Assembly: GCA_022827905.1 (NCBI GenBank)
Contig: JAJEIQ010000033.1
Coordinates: forward strand, 1 to 42,408
Origin: Pseudomonadales bacterium
GTDB lineage: Bacteria; Pseudomonadota; Gammaproteobacteria; Pseudomonadales; Azotimanducaceae
DNA length: 42,408 bases
Direction: 5' to 3'
The first letter of the stretch is position 1; every line of letters starts with the position of its first letter. The notes beneath the pieces are model-generated. The model made no database searches. It saw only the letters and a list, made by a program, of their open reading frames with translations, and was not told the DNA's origin. The translations under genes were made by a program, and so were the position numbers. Shown piece after piece: positions 18,575-27,271 of the stretch.

Positions 18575-19555
18575 TTAACTGGTGCCGGGTGCGTGCGGGC
18601 GCAGCAGCGCCTCGCTGGCCGACCAGAGCTTGGCCCCGTTCTGCGGATCGCTGGCCTCCGGCGCCGGGGACTTCTCGCGCATCATGTGGAGGTACAGGCC
18701 AGTGCGCTCCCCGGCGGCATCGGAACAGCAGAGGTAGGTCACCGGCAACGCAGCTTTGGCGGGGCTTAAGAAAAAGGCCTTCATGATCGGGGCGAGCACT
18801 GGCCTCAGCAGCAGCGGCGCTTCGCGGGCAATGTTGGAATTGATCGGCCCGGGGCACAGCGCATGCACTGCAACGCGGGTCTCCCCGGTCGGGTTCAATC
18901 GCCGGGAGAGCTCCTGGGCGAAGGTGCATTGGGTCAGCTTGCTCTGTCCGTAGTGCTTGAGGCCATCCTTGAACGAGTAGTTGACAAACGCGCCGAGACG
19001 GTCGAAGTCGATCGGCTCGGCGCCGCGATGGGTTTCGGAAGACACCAGAACGATGCGCGGCGCCTCGCTGCCGGCATCCGCCGGCTGGAGCAGGCCGTCC
19101 TCGAGCAGGCGCGCCACCAAGACCCGGTTAGCCAGGAAATGGACCGCGAACATCAGTTCGAAGCCCTGTCTCGACTGGCTGGCCTGGCGTGGCATCAGCC
19201 CGGCGTTCAAGACCGCGATGTCGATGCGGGGCGTAGCGGCGCGCAGTTCGTCGCCCAGCCGATGGACGCTCGCCAGATCGGCCAGATCCACCTTGAGCAT
19301 CTGAACCGCGCTGGAACCGGAGCGGTGCTTCACCTCCTCGCCCGCTTCGGGATGGCCGCCGCGGCAGGCCATCAGCACGCGGCCGCCGCGCGCCGCCAGA
19401 TCGATGGCGACTGCCTTTCCGAGCCCGCTGTTGGCGCCGGTCACCAAGCAGACCTTGCCGTCGATGCGCTGGCTCTTGGGCACCGGCTCGATGGCAGGCC
19501 GTTCCTTGGCCCGTTGGCCGATGGCTGCGCGAAGGGCACCGGTGATGCTCTTCAT
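18575..19555 (-). CDS. Short-chain dehydrogenase/reductase
   Basis: 326 residues from ATG 19555, which overlaps the sulfotransferase stop (TTCATG context), so the genes are translationally coupled. TGANSGLG cofactor motif, catalytic S-S-E-T and Y-G-Q-S-K are intact; the usual NNAG reads L-N-A-G. Like its neighbour it carries an N-terminal ~30-residue extension and a retinol-dehydrogenase-like body, including 'PGPINSNIAREAPLLLRP' before a hydrophobic helix. The two SDRs are related but clearly diverged, so they probably catalyse different steps on related substrates (inference). Confidence 0.9.
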   Translation of the reverse strand: MKSITGALRAAIGQRAKERPAIEPVPKSQRIDGKVCLVTGANSGLGKAVAIDLAARGGRVLMACRGGHPEAGEEVKHRSGSSAVQMLKVDLADLASVHRLGDELRAATPRIDIAVLNAGLMPRQASQSRQGFELMFAVHFLANRVLVARLLEDGLLQPADAGSEAPRIVLVSSETHRGAEPIDFDRLGAFVNYSFKDGLKHYGQSKLTQCTFAQELSRRLNPTGETRVAVHALCPGPINSNIAREAPLLLRPVLAPIMKAFFLSPAKAALPVTYLCCSDAAGERTGLYLHMMREKSPAPEASDPQNGAKLWSASEALLRPHAPGTS

Positions 19556-20817
19556 GGGGACGACTCGCTGGGAATGCGGTAGCGCGCCCGATAGGCGGCG
19601 AAGCCATCCGCTGTTTCGGTGCCGTTGAGGCCGAAGTGGGCGGCACTGTAGACGTGCTTCCCATGGCGGTGCTGCGGATTGCGCTGCATGGTGCGGGCCG
19701 CAGCCTCCTGCGCCGCAGTGCAAAAGGGGATGCCGGCTTGACGGTAGATCCGCTCGAGTTGTGCCTGCGGGTCGCGCATCAGGTCGTGGTACAGCACATC
19801 CACGAAGCGGTCTGGGTCCACTTGGCGGCGCGCCGCCTCGGCGCGCTCGATCATCCTGCAAGCCTTCGCCGTCCAATGGCGGGCGATTGCCTCGGCATCG
19901 ATCCGGTCGCTGAACACCCCCCGTCCGTGGGCTACCATGCTGAGGAACGAGGCCAGGGCCACTTGGGGGTCGCGGTGGGTCTGCACCACGGTCACATCGG
20001 CAAAGGTCGCCAGCACCGCATCCAGATGCTCCAGGTGATGGGGCGTCTTCAGCACCCAATGGTTGGCGGGCCGCTGCCAGTGCAGAATCCGCAGCAGGGT
20101 CTTAAGCTCCCGGTAGGCGGGGACGTGATCCTGCCCTTCCAACCACTTCGCGTAGCTCGGGACGTGCATCGTGGCTTCCGGGGTCTGGCTCATGAACGAT
20201 AGGTCGAGCAGCAGGATGTCCTCCTCTGGCGCATCGTGGGCGATGGGATGCACGGCGAAGAAGGCAGGCGCCAGATAGGCGATGGTCCGTTCCGCCAATC
20301 GGGCGTGCCGCAGCCGCCGGTCGAACCCCCGTTCGCCCTCGCCGGGCAGGGGCGCGGGATTGAGGGCCTCCCAGGACATCAGCGCCCGCATGTGGGGATG
20401 GGAGGCCAGCAGTCGGTGCAGCGCGGTGGTGCCGGTGCGCTGCAAGCCGGCGATCAGCACCACCTTGCCCAGTTCCAAGTCATGGATTTCAGGGTGGCGC
20501 TTGAGCATCTGCTGCGCTCTGAGCCGATTCGCCAAGGCGCCCTCGATGCGCTGCCTTTGCAGCAGCACGCCGGTGGGGGTGAGTTCCGCCTCATCGTTGA
20601 TGGCGCGCACCAGCACCCGCAATGCCGTCAGGCAGCGCTCATCGCCCAAATCCTGAAGCTTGGTGCGCTTGCGGGCATTGGCGAGCATCCGGTCGGCATC
20701 GAGCCGCCGCAGTGGGCCGGCGCGCGGCGTTCGGCGTGCCAGGGCGTTGAAGGCGGCCACGGGCCAAGGCCGGTAGGGGCGGGCGTAGTCGGTCGGCGTT
20801 TCCGCGATGCGCTTCAC
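19552..20817 (-). CDS. PAPS-dependent sulfotransferase family protein
   Basis: 421 residues. The 5'-phosphosulfate loop is LIAGLQRTGTTALHRLL, and the 3'-phosphate-binding segment is VVQTHRDPQVALASF; together these define the Sulfotransfer_3-like fold. A likely catalytic-region motif is 'VLKTPHHLEHLDAV'. The GTG at 20817 was chosen because it forms a GTGA overlap with the upstream DUF1214 stop; the frame is open for 33 more codons inside that gene. No signal peptide, hence cytoplasmic. Neighbouring SDR and SRPBCC genes suggest a lipid or sterol-like acceptor (inference). Confidence 0.88.
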   Translation of the reverse strand: MKRIAETPTDYARPYRPWPVAAFNALARRTPRAGPLRRLDADRMLANARKRTKLQDLGDERCLTALRVLVRAINDEAELTPTGVLLQRQRIEGALANRLRAQQMLKRHPEIHDLELGKVVLIAGLQRTGTTALHRLLASHPHMRALMSWEALNPAPLPGEGERGFDRRLRHARLAERTIAYLAPAFFAVHPIAHDAPEEDILLLDLSFMSQTPEATMHVPSYAKWLEGQDHVPAYRELKTLLRILHWQRPANHWVLKTPHHLEHLDAVLATFADVTVVQTHRDPQVALASFLSMVAHGRGVFSDRIDAEAIARHWTAKACRMIERAEAARRQVDPDRFVDVLYHDLMRDPQAQLERIYRQAGIPFCTAAQEAAARTMQRNPQHRHGKHVYSAAHFGLNGTETADGFAAYRARYRIPSESSP

Positions 20818-22022
20818 GACGCGGCCGGCGGTTGCCGCAGCGCCGCGAGTTCGCCGAGCTTGACCACCCGGGTGGCGGGTTCGGGATTGGCCACTGCTCG
20901 CACCCAGCGAAAGCACATGGTGCCCGATTCATGGCCGGCGGTTTCGATCCAGTTCGGCAAACCGGGGTCTTGGTGGGCCACCACCAGCCGAATGCTGCCG
21001 TCGTCCTCGATGTGCGCCAAGTGTTGGTTGGTATGAATCCGGTGGTGGCGGTAGTCCAGCGACTCCATCCAGTAGTTGTTGAGCTGGAAGTTCCAGTACT
21101 CGCAATCCGGCGGCAGCACTTCGATCAGCAGCGCCTCGTCCTCGGCCAGCGCCCAATGGCTGTGGTAGTAGGCGATGTTGGGGTCGCCGCCGGCGGTGTT
21201 GGACACGTCCTGGTCGAAGCGGGGCAGGGCGTTGCTGTGGCGCTGAAAGTCACGCGCCCACTTGGCGAACATCAGGGATGCGCCGGCCACCAGCAGGCTC
21301 ACGGACTTCAAGCCCTCGTCCAACTGCTGCGGCGTCAACGGCGAGGGGCGCTTATCCACCGCTCGGCAGTTGATCCGCTCAATGGTCAATTCGGCCGGCA
21401 CTTCCCGGTCGCGGTCGGCAAAGGTCTGGCGCACGATCAAGGTGCCGGTCTCGGAGGTCATCGGCAGCCAGTTGCTGGGCTGGGGGCGTTGGCTCAGGAT
21501 CAGTTCGAAGCGCCCGTCGGCGTCGAGCTCGATCTCGGTGGCGTCGATGTGGCCGGTGGGCGGCAGGCCGCCGCCCTGTCCATAGTGGCCGACATGGGTG
21601 CCGAAGACGAGGTAGGTCACGGTGTTGCGCCGTCCGCTGATCCGGTATTCATAATCCCCGTTGATCGCCGCAGTCAGGTAGTGATTGTCTGGGTTGTCGG
21701 CCCCCAGCTTGACGGTTTCGTGAGCCACCCGATGCAGCACCGGCGCCTTCGGGTCGGCGTGTTCCACGAAGGCCATCAACCCCCCGCGCGCCAAGCGGCT
21801 GAGATAGCGATAGCCCTCGGCCTGGTTGAAGGCGTCCTGGGGTGTGCCGGGGAAGCTCAACGACGCGCCGGCAGCCTTCAGGGTGTCGCAGAACTCATCC
21901 CACGCCCGCCCACTGACCACCCGCTCGGCAGCGAGGTCGTCGGGCGTCTTGCCGGTAAGCCGTCGGATGAAAAGCAGGAGCCTGCGAAACCCGGCCAACA
22001 GTTTGACTGCGAGTTTCCTCAT
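20814..22022 (-). CDS. DUF1214-domain protein
   Basis: 402 residues. The C-terminal third has the DUF1214 pattern ([15 protein letters not shown], '[20 protein letters not shown]' with following P-G-L-P-N-W), and the N-terminal half carries the associated beta-rich region. The function of DUF1214 is unknown; members often occur in pairs with DUF1254 proteins and beside lipid or steroid genes in actinobacteria and proteobacteria. The basic, hydrophobic N-terminus could be membrane-associated. Its ATG overlaps the iscS stop (ATGA), and its own stop overlaps the sulfotransferase start, coupling it to both. Confidence 0.85.
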   Translation of the reverse strand: MRKLAVKLLAGFRRLLLFIRRLTGKTPDDLAAERVVSGRAWDEFCDTLKAAGASLSFPGTPQDAFNQAEGYRYLSRLARGGLMAFVEHADPKAPVLHRVAHETVKLGADNPDNHYLTAAINGDYEYRISGRRNTVTYLVFGTHVGHYGQGGGLPPTGHIDATEIELDADGRFELILSQRPQPSNWLPMTSETGTLIVRQTFADRDREVPAELTIERINCRAVDKRPSPLTPQQLDEGLKSVSLLVAGASLMFAKWARDFQRHSNALPRFDQDVSNTAGGDPNIAYYHSHWALAEDEALLIEVLPPDCEYWNFQLNNYWMESLDYRHHRIHTNQHLAHIEDDGSIRLVVAHQDPGLPNWIETAGHESGTMCFRWVRAVANPEPATRVVKLGELAALRQPPAAS

Positions 22023-23170
22023 GGTGTGCGGGCTTGAAGCCCTGTCACGACGTCAACCACCCGCTGGGCGGCGTAGTCCACTTCCTCCTCGGTGGTGAAG
22101 CGGCCGATGGTGAAGCGCAGGCTGGCGTGGGCGATCTCGTCGGGGACGCCGAGGGCGCTTAAGACATAGGACGGCTCGATGCTCGCTGAAGTGCAGGCGG
22201 AGCCGCTGGAGACGGCGACGTCGTCGAGGGCCATTAGCAGGGTTTCGCCATCGATGCCGGCGAAGCCAACGTTGAGGTTGCCAGGCAGCCGCCGTTCCTC
22301 GTCGCCGTTCAGCACCGCGCCGGGGGCTTGCTTCAAGTGCGACCACAGGCGCTTGCGCAGGGCCAGAATGCGGGCGTTTTCGGTCTCCATGACGCTTCTT
22401 AAGATGGCGCAGGCCTCGCCCATGCCCACCACTTGCTGGGTGGCCAAGGTGCCCGAGCGCATGCCGCGTTCGTGGCCGCCGCCGTGCATCTGCGGGCGCA
22501 GGCGCATGGGCGGCTCCCGGCGCACGTAGAGGGCGCCGACGCCCTTGGGGCCGTACATCTTGTGCGCCGACAGGCTGATGAGGTCGATGGCCATGGCCTG
22601 CACGTCCAAGGGGAGCTTGCCGGCGCTCTGGGCGGCGTCAACGTGGAAGCGAACCCCGGCGGCGCGGCAGATTTGGCCGATGGCGGCGACGTCGTTGACG
22701 ACGCCGATTTCGTTGTTCACGTGCATCAGGGAGACGAGCAAGGTGTCCACGCGCAGCGCCTCGGCCACCTGCTCGGGGCGGATGATGCCGTCCGCCGGGG
22801 GCACCAGCCAAGTGACCTCGAAGCCTTGGGCCTCCAAGTGGGCGCAGGTGTCGAGCACCGCCTTGTGCTCGATGGCGCTGGTGATGATGTGGCGGCGGGA
22901 TGCGCCTTCGGCAAGGCCCTTGATGGCCAGGTTGTCCGATTCGGTGGCGCCGGAGGTCCAAACGATTTCCCGGGGGTCGGCGTTGAGCAATCGGGCCACG
23001 TCGGCGCGGGCCGCCTCCACCGCCTCTTCGGCCTGCCAGCCGAAGGTGTGGCTGCGCGAGGCTGGGTTGCCGAAGTTGCCCTCGGCGAGCAGGCAGGCGC
23101 TCATCTTGGCCGCCACCTGGGGGTCCACCGGGGTGGTGGCCGAGTAGTCGAGATAAACCGCTTTGCGCAC
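22019..23170 (-). CDS. iscS: Cysteine desulfurase, IscS type with shortened C-terminus
   Basis: 383 residues. PLP-dependent enzyme that removes sulfur from cysteine and passes it on as persulfide. [27 protein letters not shown], the PLP lysine in [10 protein letters not shown] and the catalytic Cys in [10 protein letters not shown], all in normal order. E. coli IscS is 404 residues; this protein ends about 20 residues earlier, just after FTTEEEVDY...GLQARTP, and so lacks the C-terminal tail that contacts IscU. The next gene overlaps it by ATGA and is DUF1214, not iscU. It follows iscR by 53 bp. Confidence 0.93.
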   Translation of the reverse strand: MRKAVYLDYSATTPVDPQVAAKMSACLLAEGNFGNPASRSHTFGWQAEEAVEAARADVARLLNADPREIVWTSGATESDNLAIKGLAEGASRRHIITSAIEHKAVLDTCAHLEAQGFEVTWLVPPADGIIRPEQVAEALRVDTLLVSLMHVNNEIGVVNDVAAIGQICRAAGVRFHVDAAQSAGKLPLDVQAMAIDLISLSAHKMYGPKGVGALYVRREPPMRLRPQMHGGGHERGMRSGTLATQQVVGMGEACAILRSVMETENARILALRKRLWSHLKQAPGAVLNGDEERRLPGNLNVGFAGIDGETLLMALDDVAVSSGSACTSASIEPSYVLSALGVPDEIAHASLRFTIGRFTTEEEVDYAAQRVVDVVTGLQARTP

Positions 23171-23223
23171 TCAGGTTCCCCTAGGCTCCGCCATTCAGTC
23201 GAGTCCGTCCCGCCGCCGGGGCG

Positions 23224-23691
23224 CTAGGCCAGTTGGCTGAGGATCACCTCTTCGGCGCGGCGGTCCTGCCGAAGGGCAATGGACTGCACCTCCCGGCGCT
23301 GCACCAAGCTGGCCAAGGTGACCCGCTTGAGAAAGCCGTCGATTTCCATGGACAGGTCGTTCCACAGATCGTGGGTCAGGCAGATGGTGCCGTCCTGGCA
23401 ATCGGCGCTGCCGTGGCAGCGGGTGGCGTCCACGCCTTCGCCCACTGCGGCGATGATCTCGGAAATGCTGATCGACTCCGCAGCCGGTCCGAGCCGGTAG
23501 CCGCCGCCCGGCCCGCGCAGGCTCTTCAGCAGCCCAGCGCGCTTCAGGCGGCCAAAAAGCTGTTCCAGGTAGGACGGCGAAATGCCTTGCCGCTGCGCGA
23601 TGTCCGTCACGCTCACCGGCCCCGATTGACGGTGCAGCGCAATGTCGAGCATGGCGGTGACCGCATAGCGGCCCTTGGTGGTCAGGCGCAT
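23224..23691 (-). CDS. iscR: Rrf2-family Fe-S regulator IscR
   Basis: 155 residues from ATG 23691 ([16 protein letters not shown]), although the frame is open far upstream. Winged helix-turn-helix in the first ~65 residues with [16 protein letters not shown] as recognition region and 'GPGGGYRL' in the wing. The cluster ligands Cys92, Cys98, Cys104 and His107 fall at the E. coli numbering, so it should bind a [2Fe-2S] cluster and sense Fe-S status. It probably represses its own operon, but I could not find a convincing IscR box upstream. Confidence 0.94.
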   Translation of the reverse strand: MRLTTKGRYAVTAMLDIALHRQSGPVSVTDIAQRQGISPSYLEQLFGRLKRAGLLKSLRGPGGGYRLGPAAESISISEIIAAVGEGVDATRCHGSADCQDGTICLTHDLWNDLSMEIDGFLKRVTLASLVQRREVQSIALRQDRRAEEVILSQLA

Positions 23692-23763
23692 GGCCTCATG
23701 CCCCGTTGCCCGTTGTGCGATGATTGCGGTTGAGTATGCAATAGCTGGCGGGGTGCGTCCACT

Positions 23764-23857
23764 TTGCGCACCCGGACCTGTTGCGCACCCGGACCGAGGG
23801 CGTCCCGCCCTCGATGGGATTTCACGGTTCAATGCCGGGGGCAGGATGCCCGTTCCG
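23764..23857. repeat. Direct repeat plus REP copies between iscR and the crotonase gene
   Basis: The 15-mer TTGCGCACCCGGACC occurs at 23764-23778 and again at 23781-23795, the second copy running straight into a REP element with GGAC foot (23791-23814). A degenerate, inverted REP-like hairpin with GGGCA/TGCCC arms lies at about 23835-23857. They occupy much of the 192-bp divergent gap. The GGAC foot is otherwise seen only next to the RAYT gene. Confidence 0.75.
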
Positions 23858-23883
23858 GCAAGATGAACTTGGAGGGTACGAAA

Positions 23884-24657
23884 ATGAAAGTGGAATCGAC
23901 AGTCCATGGCCGGGTGGCCCTGGTCACCATCAATCGCCCGGAAGTCCGCAACGCCGTCGATGGGGAAACGGCGGCGGGGCTGGCCGATGCATTTGCCGCC
24001 TTCGATGGCGACAGCGATCTTGACGTTGCCGTGCTGACCGGCGCGGATGGCGTCTTTTGCGCGGGTGCCGACCTCAAGGCCGTCTCGGAAGGGCGCGGCG
24101 CGCCGAAGCTCAAGCCCGAAGGCCGGGGACCGTTGGGCTGCACGCGCATGCTGCTGTCGAAGCCGGTGATCGCCGCCGTGGAGGGCTTTGCCGTGGCGGG
24201 CGGCCTGGAGTTGGCGCTCTGGTGCGACATGCGGGTGGCTGCCGAGGATGCGGTGTTCGGCGTGTACTGCCGTCGTTGGGGCGTGCCCCTGGTCGATGGC
24301 GGCACCATCCGCCTGACTCGCTTGGTCGGCCACAGCCACGCGCTGGACCTGATCCTCACTGGCCGCGGCGTGGCGGGGGCGGAAGCGAAGGCCATGGGCC
24401 TGGCCAATCGATTGGCGCCGCCGGGTCAGGCCTTGGAGAATGCCTTGGCGTTGGCGGAAAGCCTCACCGCCTTTCCCCAGCTTTGCCTGCGCAATGACCG
24501 GCTGTCCTCCTACAAGCAGTGGACGCTGCCGCTTGATGAAGCGCTGAAGGAGGAGACCCGCCTCGGCCTGGAAGTGCTCGCCTCCGGCGAAACCCGGCGC
24601 GGTGCGGCGCGCTTCGCCGCAGGCAAGGGACGCCACGGGGACTTTGAGCGAATCTAA
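23884..24657 (+). CDS. Enoyl-CoA hydratase/isomerase (crotonase) family protein
   Basis: 257 residues from ATG 23884, with GGAGGG seven bases upstream. Crotonase fold: [13 protein letters not shown] at the start, first oxyanion-hole strand with FCAGADLKA, second with [12 protein letters not shown], then A-E-D-A-V-F-G-V and [17 protein letters not shown], a segment typical of EchA-like hydratases of broad function. It would act on an acyl-CoA double bond in fatty-acid or side-chain degradation; no other beta-oxidation gene is adjacent, so the substrate is open. Divergent from iscR. Confidence 0.9.
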   Translation: MKVESTVHGRVALVTINRPEVRNAVDGETAAGLADAFAAFDGDSDLDVAVLTGADGVFCAGADLKAVSEGRGAPKLKPEGRGPLGCTRMLLSKPVIAAVEGFAVAGGLELALWCDMRVAAEDAVFGVYCRRWGVPLVDGGTIRLTRLVGHSHALDLILTGRGVAGAEAKAMGLANRLAPPGQALENALALAESLTAFPQLCLRNDRLSSYKQWTLPLDEALKEETRLGLEVLASGETRRGAARFAAGKGRHGDFERI

Positions 24658-24792
24658 GGGCAACGCCTCGTGTTGTTCAGGGACTGCAGTCTTAATCAGG
24701 TGCATACTGTTCGGCGCTGAGCTAAGGTGCAGGTCTACAAGTGTCGGATGTCAAAGCTTGGCGTAAACTCACAACAACAAGGAACTCATACT

Positions 24793-26322
24793 ATGGAAAT
24801 ACGAGTGACTTTGATCGTGGCTGTAGTCGTCTTGACGATGGGCGTGGCGTACGCCAACGAGCGTGCCGCCCTTGAGGCATTTTACGAGGCGCTGGACGGC
24901 GATCAGTGGACTCAGTCGGGTGGTTGGCTGACCGATGCCCCGCTGGACGCTTGGTACGGGGTCGAAGTGGTCGGTGGCCACATCGTTGGTCTTGAACTGC
25001 CTGATAATGGATTGCGTGGCGAACTTCCGGATGCACTCGCCACACTCGACCGGCTCAACTCCCTAGACCTGCGCTGGAATCGGATCACAGGGCTCATTCC
25101 AGCAAGCCTAGGAGGGTTGGCGTCACTGGAAACGCTCCTACTCTCCGGCAACCAACTGACTGGATCCATACCTCCTTCGTTGGGTTTGCTGTCCGGACTC
25201 AAGCGCATGGACCTGTCTTACAACGCCCTCACGGGCGAGATACCGGAAGTGTTCGGCGAACTGTCCTCTCTACAGTCGATAGGCCTGCAGCACAACCGAT
25301 TGAGTGGCAGCATCCCGCAGGAGATGGGCAGTGTCAGTACGCTCCAGCGTGTTATTGTCAACAACAACGATCTGTACGGACTGATCCCATTTGGATTCAG
25401 AGAGATCGACGGCCTGCATTTGAACGTCGCAAGCAATCTGATTGATCGCCTAGACACGGATTCCATGCATGGCGAAGTCGTGGCCATCGTCAGAAAGAGC
25501 GCCGAGACTCCATCGGGCGTCGACATGCTCAACGAAACGACGCATGTATTCGATGACGACAATGCAATCGAATTCGTCACTGATGTAATGCGTGCCATCG
25601 AAGTGCGTGATGGGCTCCTTCACCTGCACGATAAGATACTGCCGTCGTCCGTTGATGTGGGGCTCGTCCGGGACCTCATAGATGGCATGAATGACCGGCT
25701 CGTGGAGGAAGGTGAGACCATTCAGTCTGTCAATGACTTGGAACGCGTGTTCGAGTTGTACAGCCCAGGCACGATCGAGGTTCCGACTCCGTTCGGCACT
25801 GAGTATCTCTATTCGGAAGGCAAAGGGAGCGAGGCAACTTTCAGGTTCAAGAGTTCATCGGCCTCAAGTAGCAGTTCCCGGAACGTTGTGGTCTTGTCGA
25901 ATTCTCAAGGCTCCCATAGCTCAGGTAACGTCACTTGGAACATCGTGACCTGTGCGCCGTTGATTGCGAACCATGTTCATGTGTCCCACACGGAACCGGA
26001 CTATCTTCACGGCAAAATCCACGGCTCCTGCCATGTGCTGCAAGGGGTGCACGATATCCACTACGACTTGTATTCAACCATCGCTAGGAAGACAGCGTGG
26101 TGGATCTTCACCCGATGGGTCATTGAGGCGATGGCAGGCGGGTTTTACGAATATGGTAGTAGAGGTAGTTGGTCCCAGAGCGAAACACTGGTCCGCCTGT
26201 ACTGCCACAAGGATGACGACTATCGCACCCAAGCGTTGGTTTACATTCGTAGCGGTACCGCAGGTCTGTACTTTCCATATCCTGCCCTAGTGGCGGGAAC
26301 GTCCCAAAGGATTGACTGCTGA
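24793..26322 (+). CDS. Secreted plant-type leucine-rich repeat protein
   Basis: 509 residues from ATG 24793. Signal peptide (residues 1-21, ending A-Y-A) then a short cap with E-R-A-A-L-E-A-F-Y and W-T-Q-S-G-G-W-L, as found at the N-terminus of plant-like LRR proteins. About five to six repeats of the plant form L-x-x-N-x-L-T-G-x-I-P follow to about residue 215 (for example LSGNQLTGSIPPSLG, LSYNALTGEIPEVFG). The C-terminal ~290 residues match nothing I know and contain a serine-rich patch, several His and at least four Cys (T-C-A-P, G-S-C-H, Y-C-H-K, terminal D-C) that could form disulfides. Base composition is visibly richer in A/T than neighbours, suggesting acquisition. Confidence 0.85.
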   Translation: MEIRVTLIVAVVVLTMGVAYANERAALEAFYEALDGDQWTQSGGWLTDAPLDAWYGVEVVGGHIVGLELPDNGLRGELPDALATLDRLNSLDLRWNRITGLIPASLGGLASLETLLLSGNQLTGSIPPSLGLLSGLKRMDLSYNALTGEIPEVFGELSSLQSIGLQHNRLSGSIPQEMGSVSTLQRVIVNNNDLYGLIPFGFREIDGLHLNVASNLIDRLDTDSMHGEVVAIVRKSAETPSGVDMLNETTHVFDDDNAIEFVTDVMRAIEVRDGLLHLHDKILPSSVDVGLVRDLIDGMNDRLVEEGETIQSVNDLERVFELYSPGTIEVPTPFGTEYLYSEGKGSEATFRFKSSSASSSSSRNVVVLSNSQGSHSSGNVTWNIVTCAPLIANHVHVSHTEPDYLHGKIHGSCHVLQGVHDIHYDLYSTIARKTAWWIFTRWVIEAMAGGFYEYGSRGSWSQSETLVRLYCHKDDDYRTQALVYIRSGTAGLYFPYPALVAGTSQRIDC

Positions 26323-26341
26323 GACCGAAGGCGTCAACCCC

Positions 26342-26551
26342 GTGAGTAAGTTCCTGACCTGCAACTCTTGTGCGCATTGGTTTCCACACCATGGTCCAGA
26401 CCGGGGGGAATGCCGGTTCAATGCCCCGATGGGAATGTGCGTGCAGAGTCTTGACTTGGATCAACCTCGGCCGATCTTCCTATGGCCGTTGACCGACGCC
26501 CTTGCCGGATGCGGCCAGCACAAGCCGCTTGAGGAACCGGATGTGAAGTAG
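26342..26551 (+). CDS. Small Cys-rich, probably zinc-binding protein
   Basis: 69 residues from GTG 26342 (a TTG at 26312, overlapping the LRR stop, is the alternative). Pattern C-N-S-C-A-H-W-F, then G-E-C-R-F-N-A-P, then W-P-L-T-D and C-G-Q-H near the end: four to five conserved-looking cysteines in a tiny protein. Short proteins with C-x2-C-x(n)-G-x-C-R-x-x-A-P-...-W-P-x-T-x-...-C-G are common, uncharacterised putative zinc-binding proteins. It lies 19 bp after the LRR gene on the same strand and may be cotranscribed. Confidence 0.65.
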   Translation: MSKFLTCNSCAHWFPHHGPDRGECRFNAPMGMCVQSLDLDQPRPIFLWPLTDALAGCGQHKPLEEPDVK

Positions 26552-26647
26552 CGGCTCCCTCAGCGAGGGATATCAAAAGGCCTGCTGCGACGGATTTTCT
26601 CGGGTAAGAATGGAGGAAGCTTGCCTCATTGCGGCGCGCCGCTGCTG

Positions 26648-26702
26648 CCAGACTCGCGACAGAGTAACCACCAACCGGCGATCGGTTGGCCAGTCAGTCT
26701 GG
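26648..26702. repeat. Nested inverted repeats upstream of the ndk promoter
   Basis: Inner hairpin CCAACCG (26671-26677), five bases, CGGTTGG (26683-26689), enclosed by CCAGACT (26648-26654) against AGTCTGG (26696-26702). No T-run follows, so it is not a standard terminator. The rest of the 281-bp gap between 26551 and 26833 holds the ndk promoter and nothing else I recognise. Confidence 0.5.
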
Positions 26703-26721
26703 ACAATAGACAACACTTCGT

Positions 26722-26751
26722 TTCTGGTTGTTTCATGAAAGCGCGTATAAT
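26722..26751 (+). promoter_or_regulatory. Sigma70-type promoter of ndk
   Basis: A perfect -10 hexamer TATAAT at 26746-26751 within GCGCG-TATAAT-GCGCG. The -35 is weak (TTCTGG or CTGGTT around 26722-26729). It lies about 80 bp before the ndk ATG and should drive ndk and the genes after it. Confidence 0.6.
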
Positions 26752-26832
26752 GCGCGCCCCGAAGGCAGGGCCAAAGGTCCTGCGCCGGAACACACCCTTC
26801 CTGAATTGTTGAACGGAATTGCGGAGACCTCT

Positions 26833-27261
26833 ATGGCCGTGGAGCGCACTCTATCCATCGTCAAGCCCGATGCGGTGGCCCGCAACCTCATTGGCGAGAT
26901 TTACTCGCGCCTTGAACGCGGCGGCTTGAAGATCGTCGCCGCCAAGATGCTGCGCCTGGACAAGCCCCGGGCCGCCGGCTTCTACGCCGAACATGAGGGC
27001 AAGCCGTTTTACGAGGGGTTGTGTGCCTACATGACCTCAGGGCCCATCATGGTGCAGGTCTTGGAAGGCGAGGACGCCATCGCCGTGAACCGCCGGCTGA
27101 TGGGCGCCACCAACCCGGCGGAGGCGGCGCCGGGCACCATCCGCGCGGACTTCGCCGAGTCCATGGACGCCAATTCGGTGCACGGCTCGGACGCCCCGGC
27201 GTCGGCGCAGCGCGAGATCGCCTACTTCTTCGAACCATCGGAGATTCTCTCCGGCCCTTGA
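26833..27261 (+). CDS. ndk: Nucleoside diphosphate kinase
   Basis: 142 residues, standard length. Balances (d)NTP pools by phosphate transfer through a phosphohistidine, here the His in [22 protein letters not shown] at the N-terminus and [17 protein letters not shown] are family signatures. The ATG at 26833 has GGAGA six bases upstream. First gene of the ndk-rlmN-rodZ-hisS-yfgM-bamB-der run, 10 bp before rlmN. Confidence 0.97.
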   Translation: MAVERTLSIVKPDAVARNLIGEIYSRLERGGLKIVAAKMLRLDKPRAAGFYAEHEGKPFYEGLCAYMTSGPIMVQVLEGEDAIAVNRRLMGATNPAEAAPGTIRADFAESMDANSVHGSDAPASAQREIAYFFEPSEILSGP

Positions 27262-27271
27262 GGCCGTTCGG

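Noticed and set aside
22019-22030. A-H-H readable in another frame at the end of iscS, reminiscent of the E. coli IscS tail end
   Set aside because: There is no room for the other residues of the tail before the stop and the overlapping DUF1214 start; chance agreement.
23692-23790. IscR binding box upstream of iscR
   Set aside because: No stretch matched the type 1 or type 2 pattern well enough to report.
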